Shown: positions 1 to 6,269 of the stretch, piece by piece | How positions within the stretch are numbered: the stretch's first letter is position 1 | Layout: each line of letters starts with the position of its first letter | Assembly (NCBI GenBank): GCA_900318885.1 | Contig: ONMN01000008.1 | Span: 1-51,524 of the forward strand | Origin: an uncultured Prevotellaceae bacterium | GTDB lineage: Bacteria > Bacteroidota > Bacteroidia > Bacteroidales > Bacteroidaceae | Reading direction: 5' to 3' | DNA: 51,524 nucleotides | Notes under the pieces: generated by a model | What the model was told of the DNA's origin: nothing | What the model saw: the letters and a program-made list of their open reading frames with translations, nothing else | Database searches by the model: none | Program-made: the position numbers and the translations under genes

Positions 1-354
1 TGTAAAATCTTCATTGTCATATGAGACATATGCCGTTATGGATATAGGAACATCCTTTTCTTTATTTAATTTGTCTAATCTATCCACAAACTTGAATACA
101 TAGTTGAGAGTGCCTTTTCGACAATAATCATCAAGATGAAATTCGTTGATAAAATTCTCATATGATGTATTATCTTCAAAATCTCTTTGATTTATATGAG
201 AATTGGCTTCATAAAAACAACGAAAGAAAAAACAATTGTCTATTCCTACGATTCCTTCTTCAAGTATTTTAGACAGTTTTTTAGGAAGAGCAGTACTTTT
301 ATATGGTGTCTTTCGAATCAACTCCACCATGTGTCTATTCATATAATATTTCAT
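1..354 (-). CDS. Partial hypothetical protein (possible immunity protein), runs off the left edge
   Basis: On the minus strand a reading frame starts at ATG 354 (or the in-frame ATG at 342) and stays open to base 1, so the C-terminus lies outside the window. It begins MKYYMNRHMVELIRK and is polar, rich in Phe, Tyr, Asn and Asp, with no signal peptide. I do not recognise a family. The start codon overlaps the TGA of a short peptide tail (351-391) that follows the first 34-bp repeat, an ATGA overlap of the kind seen between toxin tips and their immunity genes. Together with the RHS fragment and the NTF2-fold immunity-like gene nearby, this suggests an orphan immunity gene. That is inference from context; the coding call itself is moderately secure. 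Confidence 0.55.
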   Translation of the reverse strand, partial: MKYYMNRHMVELIRKTPYKSTALPKKLSKILEEGIVGIDNCFFFRCFYEANSHINQRDFEDNTSYENFINEFHLDDYCRKGTLNYVFKFVDRLDKLNKEKDVPISITAYVSYDNEDFT

Positions 355-391
355 TCGCCTAAGTATTTAAGTCCTTTACTAATTGCATTTT
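351..391 (-). pseudogene. Truncated toxin-like C-terminal tail
   Basis: Immediately downstream (minus strand) of the 34-bp repeat, a frame reads QNAISKGLKYLGE and stops with TGA. That TGA overlaps the ATG of the next gene (354). It has no start of its own except through the repeat. The tail followed by an overlapping small gene resembles the end of an RHS or polymorphic toxin tip followed by its immunity gene. It could equally be chance coding potential; the 13 residues are too few to decide. Confidence 0.3.
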
Positions 392-425
392 GGGTATGAC
401 AGGTACCAGTCCCTAGTCATACTAT
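392..425. repeat. 34-bp direct repeat, copy 1
   Basis: This 34-bp sequence is identical to 2757-2790, 2.4 kb away and in the same orientation. It contains an inverted repeat, GTATGAC and GTCATAC, separated by 15 nt. On the minus strand both copies encode MTRDWYLSYPK in the frame opened by an internal ATG. In this copy the frame ends two residues later at TAG. The repeat lies 14 bp past the stop of the immunity-like gene 440-867 and just before a toxin-like tail. It may mark the fixed end of an RHS core where tips are exchanged. Confidence 0.8.
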
Positions 426-439
426 AGTCGGACTACTTT

Positions 440-867
440 TTATTTGTCATGATACATGGCCCAAATCTTCCCTGTATATTTTTCTATACATATATAAAAT
501 GTACCTCCTAACACATTAATTGGATGCGAACCTTCTACAATCCATATTTGTTTGTTAACTAACTTTATTTGATAAGGTTGTTCGTTAACAGCACAATCTT
601 TATATACCGCTGATACATATTGAAATGCTATTTTTGCAGCTGTAGAAGCATCGGGGATAACACCTTCATTAAACCTTGTTGGAGAATACATATAGTGAGA
701 TACATCTTTTCCAGTGTAATATGTTGTGTCATCAATTTCTTCAACTTCAACAAACTGAATGTTAGAAACATTCCTGCATATTGAAGCTCCATTCCATTTC
801 CCTAAATAATAACTGAAGACCACACATACAAATAATAATATGCCTATGATTTTTTTTTATTATTCAT
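440..867 (-). pseudogene. NTF2-fold immunity-like protein, frameshifted at an A9 tract
   Basis: The readable part, from GTG 823, ends with a region (VIPDASTAAKIAFQYV, then IWIVEGSHPINVLGGTFYI and IEKYTGKIWAMYHDK) that matches the pattern of NTF2-fold (YbbC/YhhH-like) immunity proteins found beside polymorphic toxins. No ATG lies in this frame before an upstream stop. An ATG at 867 opens MNNKKK and then meets a run of nine A (plus-strand T 850-858). One extra A would continue it as IIGILLFVCVVFSYYLGK, a natural signal or membrane segment, into the NTF2 part. The gene is therefore either frameshifted, phase variable, or rescued by slippage. A -7 box TATCTTTG lies at 939-946. Family assignment rests on remembered motif pattern. 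Confidence 0.6.
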
Positions 868-902
868 TTTATTATACTATTTAATATTCCCTTATTAATA
901 TT

Positions 903-951
903 TTCTTGATTCTCGCCCAACATGGGGCATATTGTGTACAAAGATACGAAG
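903..951 (-). promoter_or_regulatory. Promoter and leader shared with the KilA-N gene
   Basis: The minus strand carries the Bacteroidota -7 box TATCTTTG (939-946) followed by a leader nearly identical to the one upstream of the KilA-N pseudogene (about 5010-5055), including CGTATCTTTGT, CACxATATGC and GTTGGGC. The shared stretch is about 48 bp with a handful of differences. It drives the NTF2-fold gene at 867. The duplication suggests the promoter was copied together with or from a KilA-N-type gene. Confidence 0.6.
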
Positions 952-1059
952 AATAATTGAAAGTAAAACATTTTTGAACGAAAATCTTCACAAAACTGCA
1001 CAAAACCGGCTAATTGTGCCATTCGACTGGCACAAATTTTTGAGCAGCGAATGTAATGA

Positions 1060-1170
1060 ATGCTTGCATTTTTGTTACCTTACTGCCTGAAGGCGCAGCC
1101 CCAGCTGCTGGCAGGCTCACCGCAGTCACAACTGCCGAAGGACGACCTCGAGACCATCGAACAGTGGTAA
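1060..1170 (+). pseudogene. Short gene remnant, 36 codons, unknown
   Basis: From ATG 1060 to TAA 1168-1170 the plus strand reads MLAFLLPYCLKAQPQLL and ends KDDLETIEQW. The GC-rich, GTC/CTG-type codon usage of 1081-1167 differs from the AT-rich surroundings. The stretch looks like the severed C-terminus of a longer gene. I do not recognise the family. Nothing upstream extends it because a TGA sits at 1057-1059. Confidence 0.3.
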
Positions 1171-1184
1171 AAGAAAAATGAGGT

Positions 1185-1263
1185 AATAACCTGCCATTAT
1201 TTCGCGATAATGGCAGGTTATTTGCGCTAAATGGCAGGTTATTTGCGCTAAATGGCAAGTTAT
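1185..1263. repeat. Perfect 16-bp inverted repeat running into a 21-bp tandem repeat
   Basis: Bases 1185-1200 (AATAACCTGCCATTAT) are the exact reverse complement of 1207-1222, with a 6-nt loop TTCGCG. The right arm opens a 21-bp direct repeat: 1211-1231 and 1232-1252 are identical, and a third partial copy ends at 1263. Format and unit length match the 21-22-bp repeat modules at 5.3-6.2 kb. No gene is associated. Confidence 0.85.
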
Positions 1264-1271
1264 GGTATGGC

Positions 1272-1404
1272 GAGGGTGGAGGTGGTGGAGGAGTTTTCTT
1301 AGGGTTTGAAAAAAAAATCCCTAAATACCCTGTAGAAATGTGCAAGGGAATTAAGGATTTATTTTTAGTAATATATAGAAATCACCTCCACCACCTCCAC
1401 CCTC
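1272..1404. repeat. Long-range 20-bp perfect inverted repeat
   Basis: GAGGGTGGAGGTGGTGGAGG at 1272-1291 is the exact reverse complement of 1385-1404. The two arms enclose about 93 bp of AT-rich sequence. The arms could form a long cruciform or RNA hairpin. No coding function is apparent across 1171-1523. A minus-strand stretch at about 1430-1500 reads AIVDYDQHDRENKEDSKLF in one frame and may be a further gene remnant. Confidence 0.75.
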
Positions 1405-1523
1405 TTTGGGTGATTTCAGAACGTTTCGGGGACAAAAAGTTTGCTGTCTTCCTTGTTTTCGCGGTCGTGCTGGTCGTAGTCGACGATTGCCCGAGCGCAA
1501 AATTAGAGTCCCCTGACCTACTT

Positions 1524-2021
1524 TCAATCAAAAACCTGTCCACATGATTGTTTGATTCGATGAAATTCATGGTTTTTATAGACATAAGCTATGTTTTCTT
1601 GATAAACAAATGGCGTATTGTCTTCCTCTGTATTTTGAGTAACGAATCTCTTACGGATATCTGTCAATAATACTATCTCTTGCATTTGACATTCATCTAC
1701 TTGATGCGTTACGATGTATATGCCACGATAGCCTGTTAAACATCCTTTAAAACAATAATAATCATTATAATCATCGACTAATTCCATAATTTCATTTTCA
1801 TTCTTTAAGTGAAGAACTACCAAATATAAAGTTCCACAATAATTACTAAATGTTAATACATATACAGATTCGCCATGGGTAGCTTCGTCTAACGAGTCAA
1901 CAATAGAGCATAATGATTCGTTAACTATCTTATATGTATAAATAGAATCATTGTTTATATTTCTCGCACATAGAGCTAAGCTAAAGTACAAGAAGAAAAA
2001 ACTTTCAAACAAATACCGCAT
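1524..2021 (-). CDS. Hypothetical secreted protein, 165 aa
   Basis: The frame opens MRYLFESFFFLYFSLALCARN, a signal-peptide-like N-terminus ending in LCA, and continues as a 140-residue mixed polar domain with several Cys. I recognise no family. It overlaps by 46 bp the 3' end of the RHS fragment (1976-2230), whose frame ends inside this gene's signal sequence. Position right after a severed RHS core, size and secretion signal fit an immunity protein, but that is context only. Codon use is AT-rich like the rest of the island. Confidence 0.55.
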   Translation of the reverse strand: MRYLFESFFFLYFSLALCARNINNDSIYTYKIVNESLCSIVDSLDEATHGESVYVLTFSNYCGTLYLVVLHLKNENEIMELVDDYNDYYCFKGCLTGYRGIYIVTHQVDECQMQEIVLLTDIRKRFVTQNTEEDNTPFVYQENIAYVYKNHEFHRIKQSCGQVFD

Positions 2022-2230
2022 AAAATGTTACTTTTTTTATTAGCGCGTCCATTACATATCACTTCATTGCTGTCGTACTGGTACTCACAGTCAGAATCGT
2101 CGCCGTCGTTGAAGTCGAGAGCACCGTTATAGTTCAGGGCCTCTGCAGCGTCTGTCACCTTCACCAGGCGGTTGCCGTCATAGCTGATGGTCAGGTCGTC
2201 AATGAGGCCGAACGTTCCGTTGTTCTTCAT
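1976..2230 (-). pseudogene. RHS/YD-repeat core fragment
   Basis: Residues 1-55 (NGTFGLIDDLTISYDGNRL, then VTDAAEALNYNGALDFNDG and CEYQYDSN) match the YD-repeat pattern of Bacteroidota RHS proteins, which are large secreted toxins of over 1,000 residues. Here only about two repeats remain. The homology stops near base 2065 and an unrelated AT-rich tail of about 28 codons closes the frame. GC content drops sharply at the same point. An ATG at 2230 lies just 7 nt from a -7 box TAACTTTG (2238-2245), so the fragment may be transcribed. It cannot form a working shell. It shows that this island derives from an RHS toxin locus. Confidence 0.75.
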
Positions 2231-2289
2231 ACTACTGCAAAGTTATACATTCTTTTCAACAAAACAAAATTATTCTACTTAAAAGTGGA

Positions 2290-2691
2290 TCACTCAGAAT
2301 CGATCCCGTGATCCCTATTCTCTCGGTAATTCTCATAAATGTTTTTAAGAATTTCTTCTAAATTGTATCTACTTTCCCCTCCAATGTTCCCTTTTATATA
2401 TTTCCCAGAAACTCCAAACACTTGTTTTTTGTTACCACTATATAAGGAAATTTCCATATTAGGATAGAAATGAGTCGGGCATATTGTAGTCGAATTATAC
2501 AAAATGTCACAAACATGATTTATATCTTTGGGGTTACTAATGCATACATAATATTTTAAGCGATTTTTATAATGTGAGATATGAATTGAGTCGACCTCTT
2601 CCAAACGATACTCGGTAAACGATTCCATTTTACAAGAAGAAATAATAGCTATTCCACAAAGAACAATTATGATGAATAATAAATGTTTCAT
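2290..2691 (-). CDS. Putative lipoprotein, 133 aa
   Basis: I place the start at ATG 2691, giving MKHLLFIIIVLCGIAIISSC: a short positive N-region, hydrophobic core and lipobox ISSC, so this should be a lipidated exported protein. An upstream in-frame extension exists but has no signal character. The mature part is about 110 residues, mostly charged and polar, and I know no family for it. It follows the second 34-bp repeat and a short RHS-like tail, which again is the position expected for an immunity gene. An inverted repeat GGATCAC/GTGATCC (2287-2314) overlaps its 3' end. Confidence 0.6.
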   Translation of the reverse strand: MKHLLFIIIVLCGIAIISSCKMESFTEYRLEEVDSIHISHYKNRLKYYVCISNPKDINHVCDILYNSTTICPTHFYPNMEISLYSGNKKQVFGVSGKYIKGNIGGESRYNLEEILKNIYENYRENRDHGIDSE

Positions 2692-2701
2692 AAAAAGTTG
2701 T

Positions 2702-2785
2702 CTAATATTCGACGAAACTATTTTTTTCTTTACCATTCGGATCAACAATAGTTTTCGGGTATGACAGGTACCAGTCCCTAGTCAT
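2702..2785 (-). pseudogene. RHS-like tail encoded from inside the 34-bp repeat
   Basis: The ATG inside repeat copy 2 (2785) opens a 27-codon frame, MTRDWYLSYPK followed by TIVDPNGKEKNSFVEY. DPNGKE is typical of the end of RHS cores, just before the variable tip. The ATG overlaps the TGA of the upstream 48-codon gene (ATGA). It may be a severed core end, or a very small coupled gene. Copy 1 of the repeat encodes the same first eleven residues. Confidence 0.4.
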
Positions 2786-2790
2786 ACTAT
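2757..2790. repeat. 34-bp direct repeat, copy 2
   Basis: This is identical to 392-425. Here the repeat supplies the stop codon (TGA 2784-2782) of the preceding exported ORF and the ATG of the following tail. The two copies bracket the NTF2-fold gene, the 1524-2021 gene, the RHS fragment and the lipoprotein gene, and so could recombine to delete that 2.4-kb block. Confidence 0.8.
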
Positions 2791-2928
2791 GCTACCAGAT
2801 GTGATTTCTTTTTTTATTTTCACACCCTTCTCAACAGCTTCACCTTTTGCGAACCGTTGTGTCAGAACCTGTGAAAATAGAACTGAAGGTATACACCAAA
2901 TAATAACAGCAAAGAAAACCTTTTTCAT
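2782..2928 (-). CDS. Short exported ORF cut off at the 34-bp repeat, 48 aa
   Basis: The frame starts at ATG 2928, two bases after the stop of the lipoprotein gene 2931-3380, so the two are co-transcribed. It begins MKKVFFAVIIWCIPSVLFSQ, a good signal peptide, and continues for only 28 residues to GSIV, with its stop inside the 34-bp repeat. Such a short mature part suggests the 3' half was lost when the repeat joined here. It may be a pseudogene. No family recognised. Confidence 0.5.
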   Translation of the reverse strand: MKKVFFAVIIWCIPSVLFSQVLTQRFAKGEAVEKGVKIKKEITSGSIV

Positions 2929-2930
2929 AG

Positions 2931-3380
2931 TTATCTTATTTCAAAATTTAAGGAATAGCTATTTTTTCTCTTTTCATCAATATTAAGAGTACAAGTAGAA
3001 GAATATTTTCCTATAGGAAGAGGCACTTTAAGCCAAGGCCACTGTAATACTATCTTAAATTGCTCGCCAGGGGGAATTGACACTGGATGTATCATTAAAT
3101 CATCTGCGAGTATTGGATTAAATAGTTGCCCTTCAGAATTATATACTATAAAAGCCCCATTAATAAAATCTCTTTCGTCTGCATATTTTAGAGTATGATT
3201 TGTAGAGTTTATAACTATTAATTCGAACACTATATCATCACCCGAATTAAAAACAGTGGTTTTCTGTCCATTTATGTCTAAAAGATGATAAATAGCAGTA
3301 ACGTCTTCATCATCACTACTGCATCCAACAATAATTGTCAGAAGCAATAACATACACATATAAACATTTATTCTCTTCAT
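2931..3380 (-). CDS. Lipoprotein with BsuPI-like immunoglobulin fold, 149 aa
   Basis: The N-terminus MKRINVYMCMLLLLTIIVGC ends in a lipobox (IVGC) followed by SSDDED, the acidic patch typical of surface-exported lipoproteins in Bacteroidota. The mature domain has the pattern of the BsuPI (intracellular proteinase inhibitor-like) beta-sandwich: FNSGDDIVFELIVIN, then PPGEQFKIVLQWP and PIGKYS near the end. The assignment is by pattern memory, not alignment. The gene heads a two-gene unit with the truncated ORF at 2928. Role unknown; immunity or inhibitor function is possible from context. Confidence 0.6.
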   Translation of the reverse strand: MKRINVYMCMLLLLTIIVGCSSDDEDVTAIYHLLDINGQKTTVFNSGDDIVFELIVINSTNHTLKYADERDFINGAFIVYNSEGQLFNPILADDLMIHPVSIPPGEQFKIVLQWPWLKVPLPIGKYSSTCTLNIDEKRKNSYSLNFEIR

Positions 3381-3489
3381 AGCTTTATAGTTGAGCCTCC
3401 TTAACTCTTAAGTTTATTATTTATGGCGCAAAGATACATATTTATTTCCTTATTGCAAAATATTTCATCATAAATAGTGGATCATCGAG

Positions 3490-3600
3490 ATTGCGATTGC
3501 GTGCCACACTTAGACCTTCAGGTCGGAGAAGCCACATTCATTCCTTTAGGTGTGAGTCCCCCGATCTATCCTTTGGGGGGCACTCCAAACCTGTTCCTTC
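3490..3600. repeat. Hairpin-rich mobile-element-like remnant
   Basis: The stretch contains GACCTtcAGGTC at about 3511-3522 and the GC-rich dyad CCCCCGATCTATCCTTTGGGG around 3558-3580, both unlike the AT-rich flanks. It provides the last 19 codons of the membrane-protein gene 3538-4125, whose C-terminus turns from hydrophobic to GTGLECPPKDRSGDSHLKE. It resembles the hairpin ends of small transposons, but no transposase is present and the class is uncertain. Confidence 0.4.
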
Positions 3601-4125
3601 TATGTTCTCTTGATTTATCGTTTTGTGTTTTATAAATAATGATATATTAGAGATAATAATTGCCAAAATCATATCACACAACGTAAAGAATGTTACAACA
3701 CCTTCGGTTTCAACTTCTTTCAAAGTGTTACTATATAGCAATAATCCTCTTTGAGTGAATCCTATAACAAAAATAGAATTAATGTTGAGAATCGTCAACT
3801 GTTTCAGGTTTCGAGATATATAATAATTAAGCAATATCGGTATTTGATATATTATTATTAAATAATGATCTATTCCTGTATGCCAGTTGGTATACATCGG
3901 AATAACTAGAAGATAATTTAAAAAGATTTCAGTATAATATAGAATGTGTTGTGTCATTTTTCCCAAAATCATAAGGGAAACTGACCATATCAATGATACA
4001 TGAATTAATATGCCTATAAAAAATACCAGCAAATTTCTACAGCAACTAGAGAAAAGAAAAATCTCTATAGCTGATAAAAGAATTATTACTATTCCTTTTT
4101 TTATAAAAATACTATTCTTTACCAT
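3538..4125 (-). CDS. Polytopic membrane protein, unknown, 195 aa
   Basis: This AT-rich gene encodes five or so hydrophobic segments: residues about 10-27, 32-55, 64-78, 87-103 and 140-163, joined by short loops. I recognise no family. The final 19 residues are encoded by a GC-rich hairpin element, so the native C-terminus has probably been replaced. Immunity proteins to membrane-active toxins are often small polytopic proteins, which fits the island, but there is no direct evidence. No promoter box is obvious upstream. Confidence 0.5.
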   Translation of the reverse strand: MVKNSIFIKKGIVIILLSAIEIFLFSSCCRNLLVFFIGILIHVSLIWSVSLMILGKMTQHILYYTEIFLNYLLVIPMYTNWHTGIDHYLIIIYQIPILLNYYISRNLKQLTILNINSIFVIGFTQRGLLLYSNTLKEVETEGVVTFFTLCDMILAIIISNISLFIKHKTINQENIEGTGLECPPKDRSGDSHLKE

Positions 4126-4240
4126 TTTTTGGGGGGTAATTGAGGATTATAAATTAAAATTTGGGCTCCTTTATTATTCTTCACTATACTAGGATAATTT
4201 TTTTTCTTAGGTCTAACTCCATTTCCAGAGAATCACAGAA

Positions 4241-4276
4241 GGGACAGGTTTGTCCCTCCGAGACACTGGGGACAGG
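4241..4276. repeat. REP-like palindromic element
   Basis: GGGACA and TGTCCC (4241-4256) form a hairpin with a 4-nt loop. The second arm also pairs with GGGGACA at 4268-4274, giving two alternative stems. The element lies in the 3' flank of the KilA-N pseudogene. It looks like the short extragenic palindromes of Bacteroidota genomes. No tyrosine-transposase gene is nearby. Confidence 0.5.
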
Positions 4277-4304
4277 TGAGTGTTTCATTGAAAGATATTG
4301 TTTA

Positions 4305-4999
4305 CTATTTCAATAGATTCCTTCCGCTGTTCCCCTCCAATACCTGCATCTGCTGGATGGCTATCTGGTTGAGCTTTACCAAGCGTTCGCCCTGAGGCAT
4401 TCCGTCGTTGATAAGGACGGCATTGATGTTCTCCATGTTCGAGAGGCAGATGAGTCCTCAGCGTAGATGATGTTGGCCTGCTCGCGTGTGACTTCTTCAG
4501 GAATGAGGTTGCTTTTGATAGCATCGGTATGGATGCGGTAGTTTATCTTTGAGAGTTCGCGCTTCGCCGTCCAACCAATTTGTTCCTGCTCCTTGGCCTT
4601 CAGGCGCTGGAACTCGCGAACAACATAGACCTTGAACTCCGGACTAATCCACATGGCAAATTCAAAAGCAATGTCCTTGTGGGCATAAGTTCCACCATAC
4701 CTACCGGCCTTTGCTTGCAAGGAAATTGCGCCTGTACGGGCCACAAATTCCTTAACGCTGATTTTGAAGCTGTTCAGACCTGCTTGATTTCTAATTGTGG
4801 CGAATTCGCCATAATTAAAATTGGGATTGTAAATACGCTCCCACACGCCAAGGAATTCCATCGTGTTTCGATTGCGAAGCCAATCGGTCACAAAGAAATC
4901 GCCATCTTTGGCTTTCAGCATATCTGTAATGCAGATGTAATCCTCACCGTTTACATTCGTGACTGTTATCTCCGTATTCTGTACTGTTATCTTTGCCAT
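4305..4999 (-). pseudogene. KilA-N domain protein, broken by an internal deletion
   Basis: From ATG 4999 the frame gives MAKITVQNTEITV followed by a KilA-N DNA-binding domain (about residues 5-125: YICITDMLKAKD, GGTYAHKDIAFEFAMWISPEF) and a helical linker ending in EEVTREQANIIYA. Near base 4450-4462 the frame is lost. The normal C-terminal end continues in another frame: ICLSNMENINAVLINDGMPQ to NSGRNLLK, stopping at TAG 4307-4305. Compared with the usual family layout, about 35-40 residues between these blocks are missing, so a deletion with frameshift is the likely cause. A start 66 bp upstream is unlikely because the -7 box (5043-5050) lies there. Such proteins are common phage- or mobile-element-derived regulators. 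Confidence 0.8.
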
Positions 5000-5042
5000 A
5001 TTGCTTTTAGTTATTCTTGCCCAACAGTGAGCATATCGTGCA

Positions 5043-5050
5043 CAAAGATA
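5043..5050 (-). promoter_or_regulatory. -7 box of the KilA-N gene
   Basis: TATCTTTG on the minus strand matches TAnnTTTG and lies about 44 nt upstream of ATG 4999. The flanking GCTCACTTATTCG is also found beside the purD promoter copy at 48474-48500, and the leader downstream is duplicated at 903-951. Confidence 0.65.
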
Positions 5051-5159
5051 CGAATAAGTGAGCAAAATGCAAAATAAATTGAAACTTATTTTCGTTCTCG
5101 AACCGAAAAAGTAGGGGAAAAGTGACGATTAACAAGGATAAAGAAAAAAAATGTGAAAT

Positions 5160-5265
5160 CTCTTCCATCTTCCACAGAAATGCTCGTATCGCCTGTATTT
5201 ACAGGCTATTCGGAAGATGGAAGAGAAAATCTCTCTTCCACATATCTTCCATCTTTTTCGAGTAT
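5160..5265. repeat. Nested inverted repeats
   Basis: CTCTTCCATCTTCC (5160-5173) is the exact reverse complement of 5212-5225. Inside it, GCCTGT/ACAGGC (5191-5206) forms a smaller stem. A further partial copy of the left arm, with CTCTTCCA and CTTCCATCTTT, follows at 5233-5256. No gene is present in 5066-5290. Confidence 0.8.
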
Positions 5266-5297
5266 CTCTAATGAATAAACAAGAGCCACTTCTCGGA

Positions 5298-5360
5298 AAA
5301 TAAGTGGCTCTTATTCAGAAATAAGCGTGCCTTATTCACAAATAACCAAGGGTTATTGAC
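5298..5360. repeat. Repeat module A: three 21-bp direct repeats
   Basis: Units 5298-5318, 5319-5339 and 5340-5360 share AAATAA at the start and TTATT near the end with diverged centres. Each unit is itself a weak palindrome. An 11-bp hairpin (5281-5291 with 5302-5312) overlaps the first unit. This is the first of a series of similar modules with unrelated sequences that fill the gene-free stretch to 6239. Confidence 0.8.
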
Positions 5361-5425
5361 GAGCAATTTGACATTGACTCGTCACCTTACGGGCTGAGCG
5401 GCGCTCTGCTCCCTGCTGTGTGGTC

Positions 5426-5491
5426 GACAGCAGGGAAGTGTCGAGCCGACAGCCGGTAGGAGAGTGGCGGTTAGCAGGGAAGGTGTCGGCG
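5426..5491. repeat. Repeat module B: three 22-bp direct repeats
   Basis: Units 5426-5447, 5448-5469 and 5470-5491 share the pattern (G)ACAGC-GG-A-G-GTG-CG. The module is GC-rich, in contrast to module A. No coding potential is apparent. Confidence 0.7.
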
Positions 5492-5516
5492 GTTGCCCGC
5501 TTCCCAAGGACGCGCG

Positions 5517-5576
5517 GTTTACTTACTGCTCGTTGTCAGTTTGCTTACTGCTCGTTGGTAGTTTGCTTACTGGAAG
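5517..5576. repeat. Repeat module C: 22-bp direct repeats, 2.7 copies
   Basis: Units 5517-5538 and 5539-5560 differ at only three positions (GTTTRCTTACTGCTCGTTG core). The third, 5561-5576, is cut after GTTTGCTTACTGG. Confidence 0.85.
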
Positions 5577-5643
5577 CCATGACTCCACCCAATCGCTCGG
5601 AGTTCCTTTAGGCAAAGGGGAAATGGAGGGGTTAGTGTTACCA

Positions 5644-5782
5644 TAACACTCCACCCGACACTACACCTAACACCCCACCCAAGACTCAACCCTTTTATGC
5701 ACGCTTTAATAGATTTCGCAACGAAATTTCATAACCTTTTGGGTGGAGTGTTAGGTTGAGTCATAGGTTGGGTGTTGGGGTT
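5644..5782. repeat. Module D: degenerate tandem arrays in inverted orientation
   Basis: Two units of about 24 bp (5644-5667 and 5668-5692, both opening TAACACYCCACCC) also show a 14-bp (two times 7) sub-period. The right part, 5741-5782, is an inverted relative: GGGTGGAGTGTTA (5741-5753) is the exact reverse complement of 5644-5656. The whole can fold into a long stem around 48 bp of AT-rich loop. Confidence 0.7.
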
Positions 5783-5868
5783 ACTGTTTCGGCAACACCC
5801 ACCCCAGTGGAAGCACCCTATTTATTGGTATTCCGACAAATTGGGGTTACTCTTGGTTCTTTTTCGCG

Positions 5869-5912
5869 CCCTGCCCAGAGAAAAAATATTCCCTGCCTAG
5901 GGAATTCAAGTT
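5869..5912. repeat. Repeat module E: two 22-bp units
   Basis: Units 5869-5890 and 5891-5912 share CCCTGCCYAG at the start and end in TT. The halves are less similar than in other modules, so this one is the weakest of the series. Confidence 0.5.
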
Positions 5913-5925
5913 TATTGATGCTAAA

Positions 5926-5991
5926 AATTGCTACCATTAATGCTTACAATTGTTACCTTTAATGTTTGCAATTGCCACCATTAATGCACTG
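5926..5991. repeat. Repeat module F: three 22-bp direct repeats
   Basis: Units 5926-5947, 5948-5969 and 5970-5991 follow AATTGYYACCWTTAATGYWY. The exact 22-bp spacing is kept while about a quarter of the positions vary. Confidence 0.85.
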
Positions 5992-6013
5992 GCAACTAAA
6001 GTCGGTTCCAATA

Positions 6014-6075
6014 ATCTCGGAGTAATTGAAAATACTCTTGGACTATTCAAAATTTCTTTCGGAGTATCTGAATTT
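6014..6075. repeat. Repeat module G: three units of about 21 bp
   Basis: Three consecutive units share a C(T)CTYGGAGTA-TTGAAAAT-like pattern. The first needs a one-base gap to align. The array runs directly into module H. Confidence 0.6.
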
Positions 6076-6140
6076 AGTGCCGGGTTGAAGGGAAAGAGTG
6101 CCGTGCAAACAGGGGGAAAGTGCCTATGTAAAAGGGAGCG
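6076..6140. repeat. Repeat module H: three 21-22-bp direct repeats
   Basis: Units 6076-6096, 6097-6118 and 6119-6140 all begin AGTGCC and end in a purine-rich GGGRRR stretch, with variable middles. Confidence 0.7.
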
Positions 6141-6173
6141 AGACGTAGGGTAAGCGGATTCGGCCTCCCGCCC

Positions 6174-6239
6174 GCATTCATTCGGGCGAGGGGCCGTATT
6201 AATTCGGGCGGGAGGCCGCATTATTGCGACCGCCCGCCC
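6174..6239. repeat. Repeat module I: three 22-bp direct repeats
   Basis: Units 6174-6195 and 6196-6217 follow GYATTMATTCGGGCGRGRGGCC. The third, 6218-6239, keeps GCATTATTGCG and then inverts to CCGCCCGCC. The flank 6155-6173 is partly the reverse complement of a unit, so the module can also form hairpins. Confidence 0.75.
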
Positions 6240-6269
6240 ACAACCGAGTTTTATAGTGTACTAAGTAAA

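Noticed and set aside
187-399. A 70-codon plus-strand frame at the left edge
   Set aside because: The minus strand carries a longer frame open to the edge with better context (overlap with a toxin-like tail, island orientation).
392-425. The 34-bp repeat as an integron attC site
   Set aside because: Its arms (GTATGAC/GTCATAC) do not match the attC core GTTRRRY/RYYYAAC, and no integrase is nearby.
1010-1345. A 111-codon frame with a poly-proline stretch and repeated NNLPFSA
   Set aside because: It translates a tandem repeat, a hairpin and an inverted repeat. No family or promoter supports it.
5298-6239. The direct repeats as a CRISPR array
   Set aside because: Repeats are contiguous without spacers, the sequence changes from module to module, and no cas gene is present.
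5298-6239. The direct repeats as an iteron-type replication origin
   Set aside because: Iterons repeat one sequence and lie near a rep gene. Here each module differs and no replication gene is visible.
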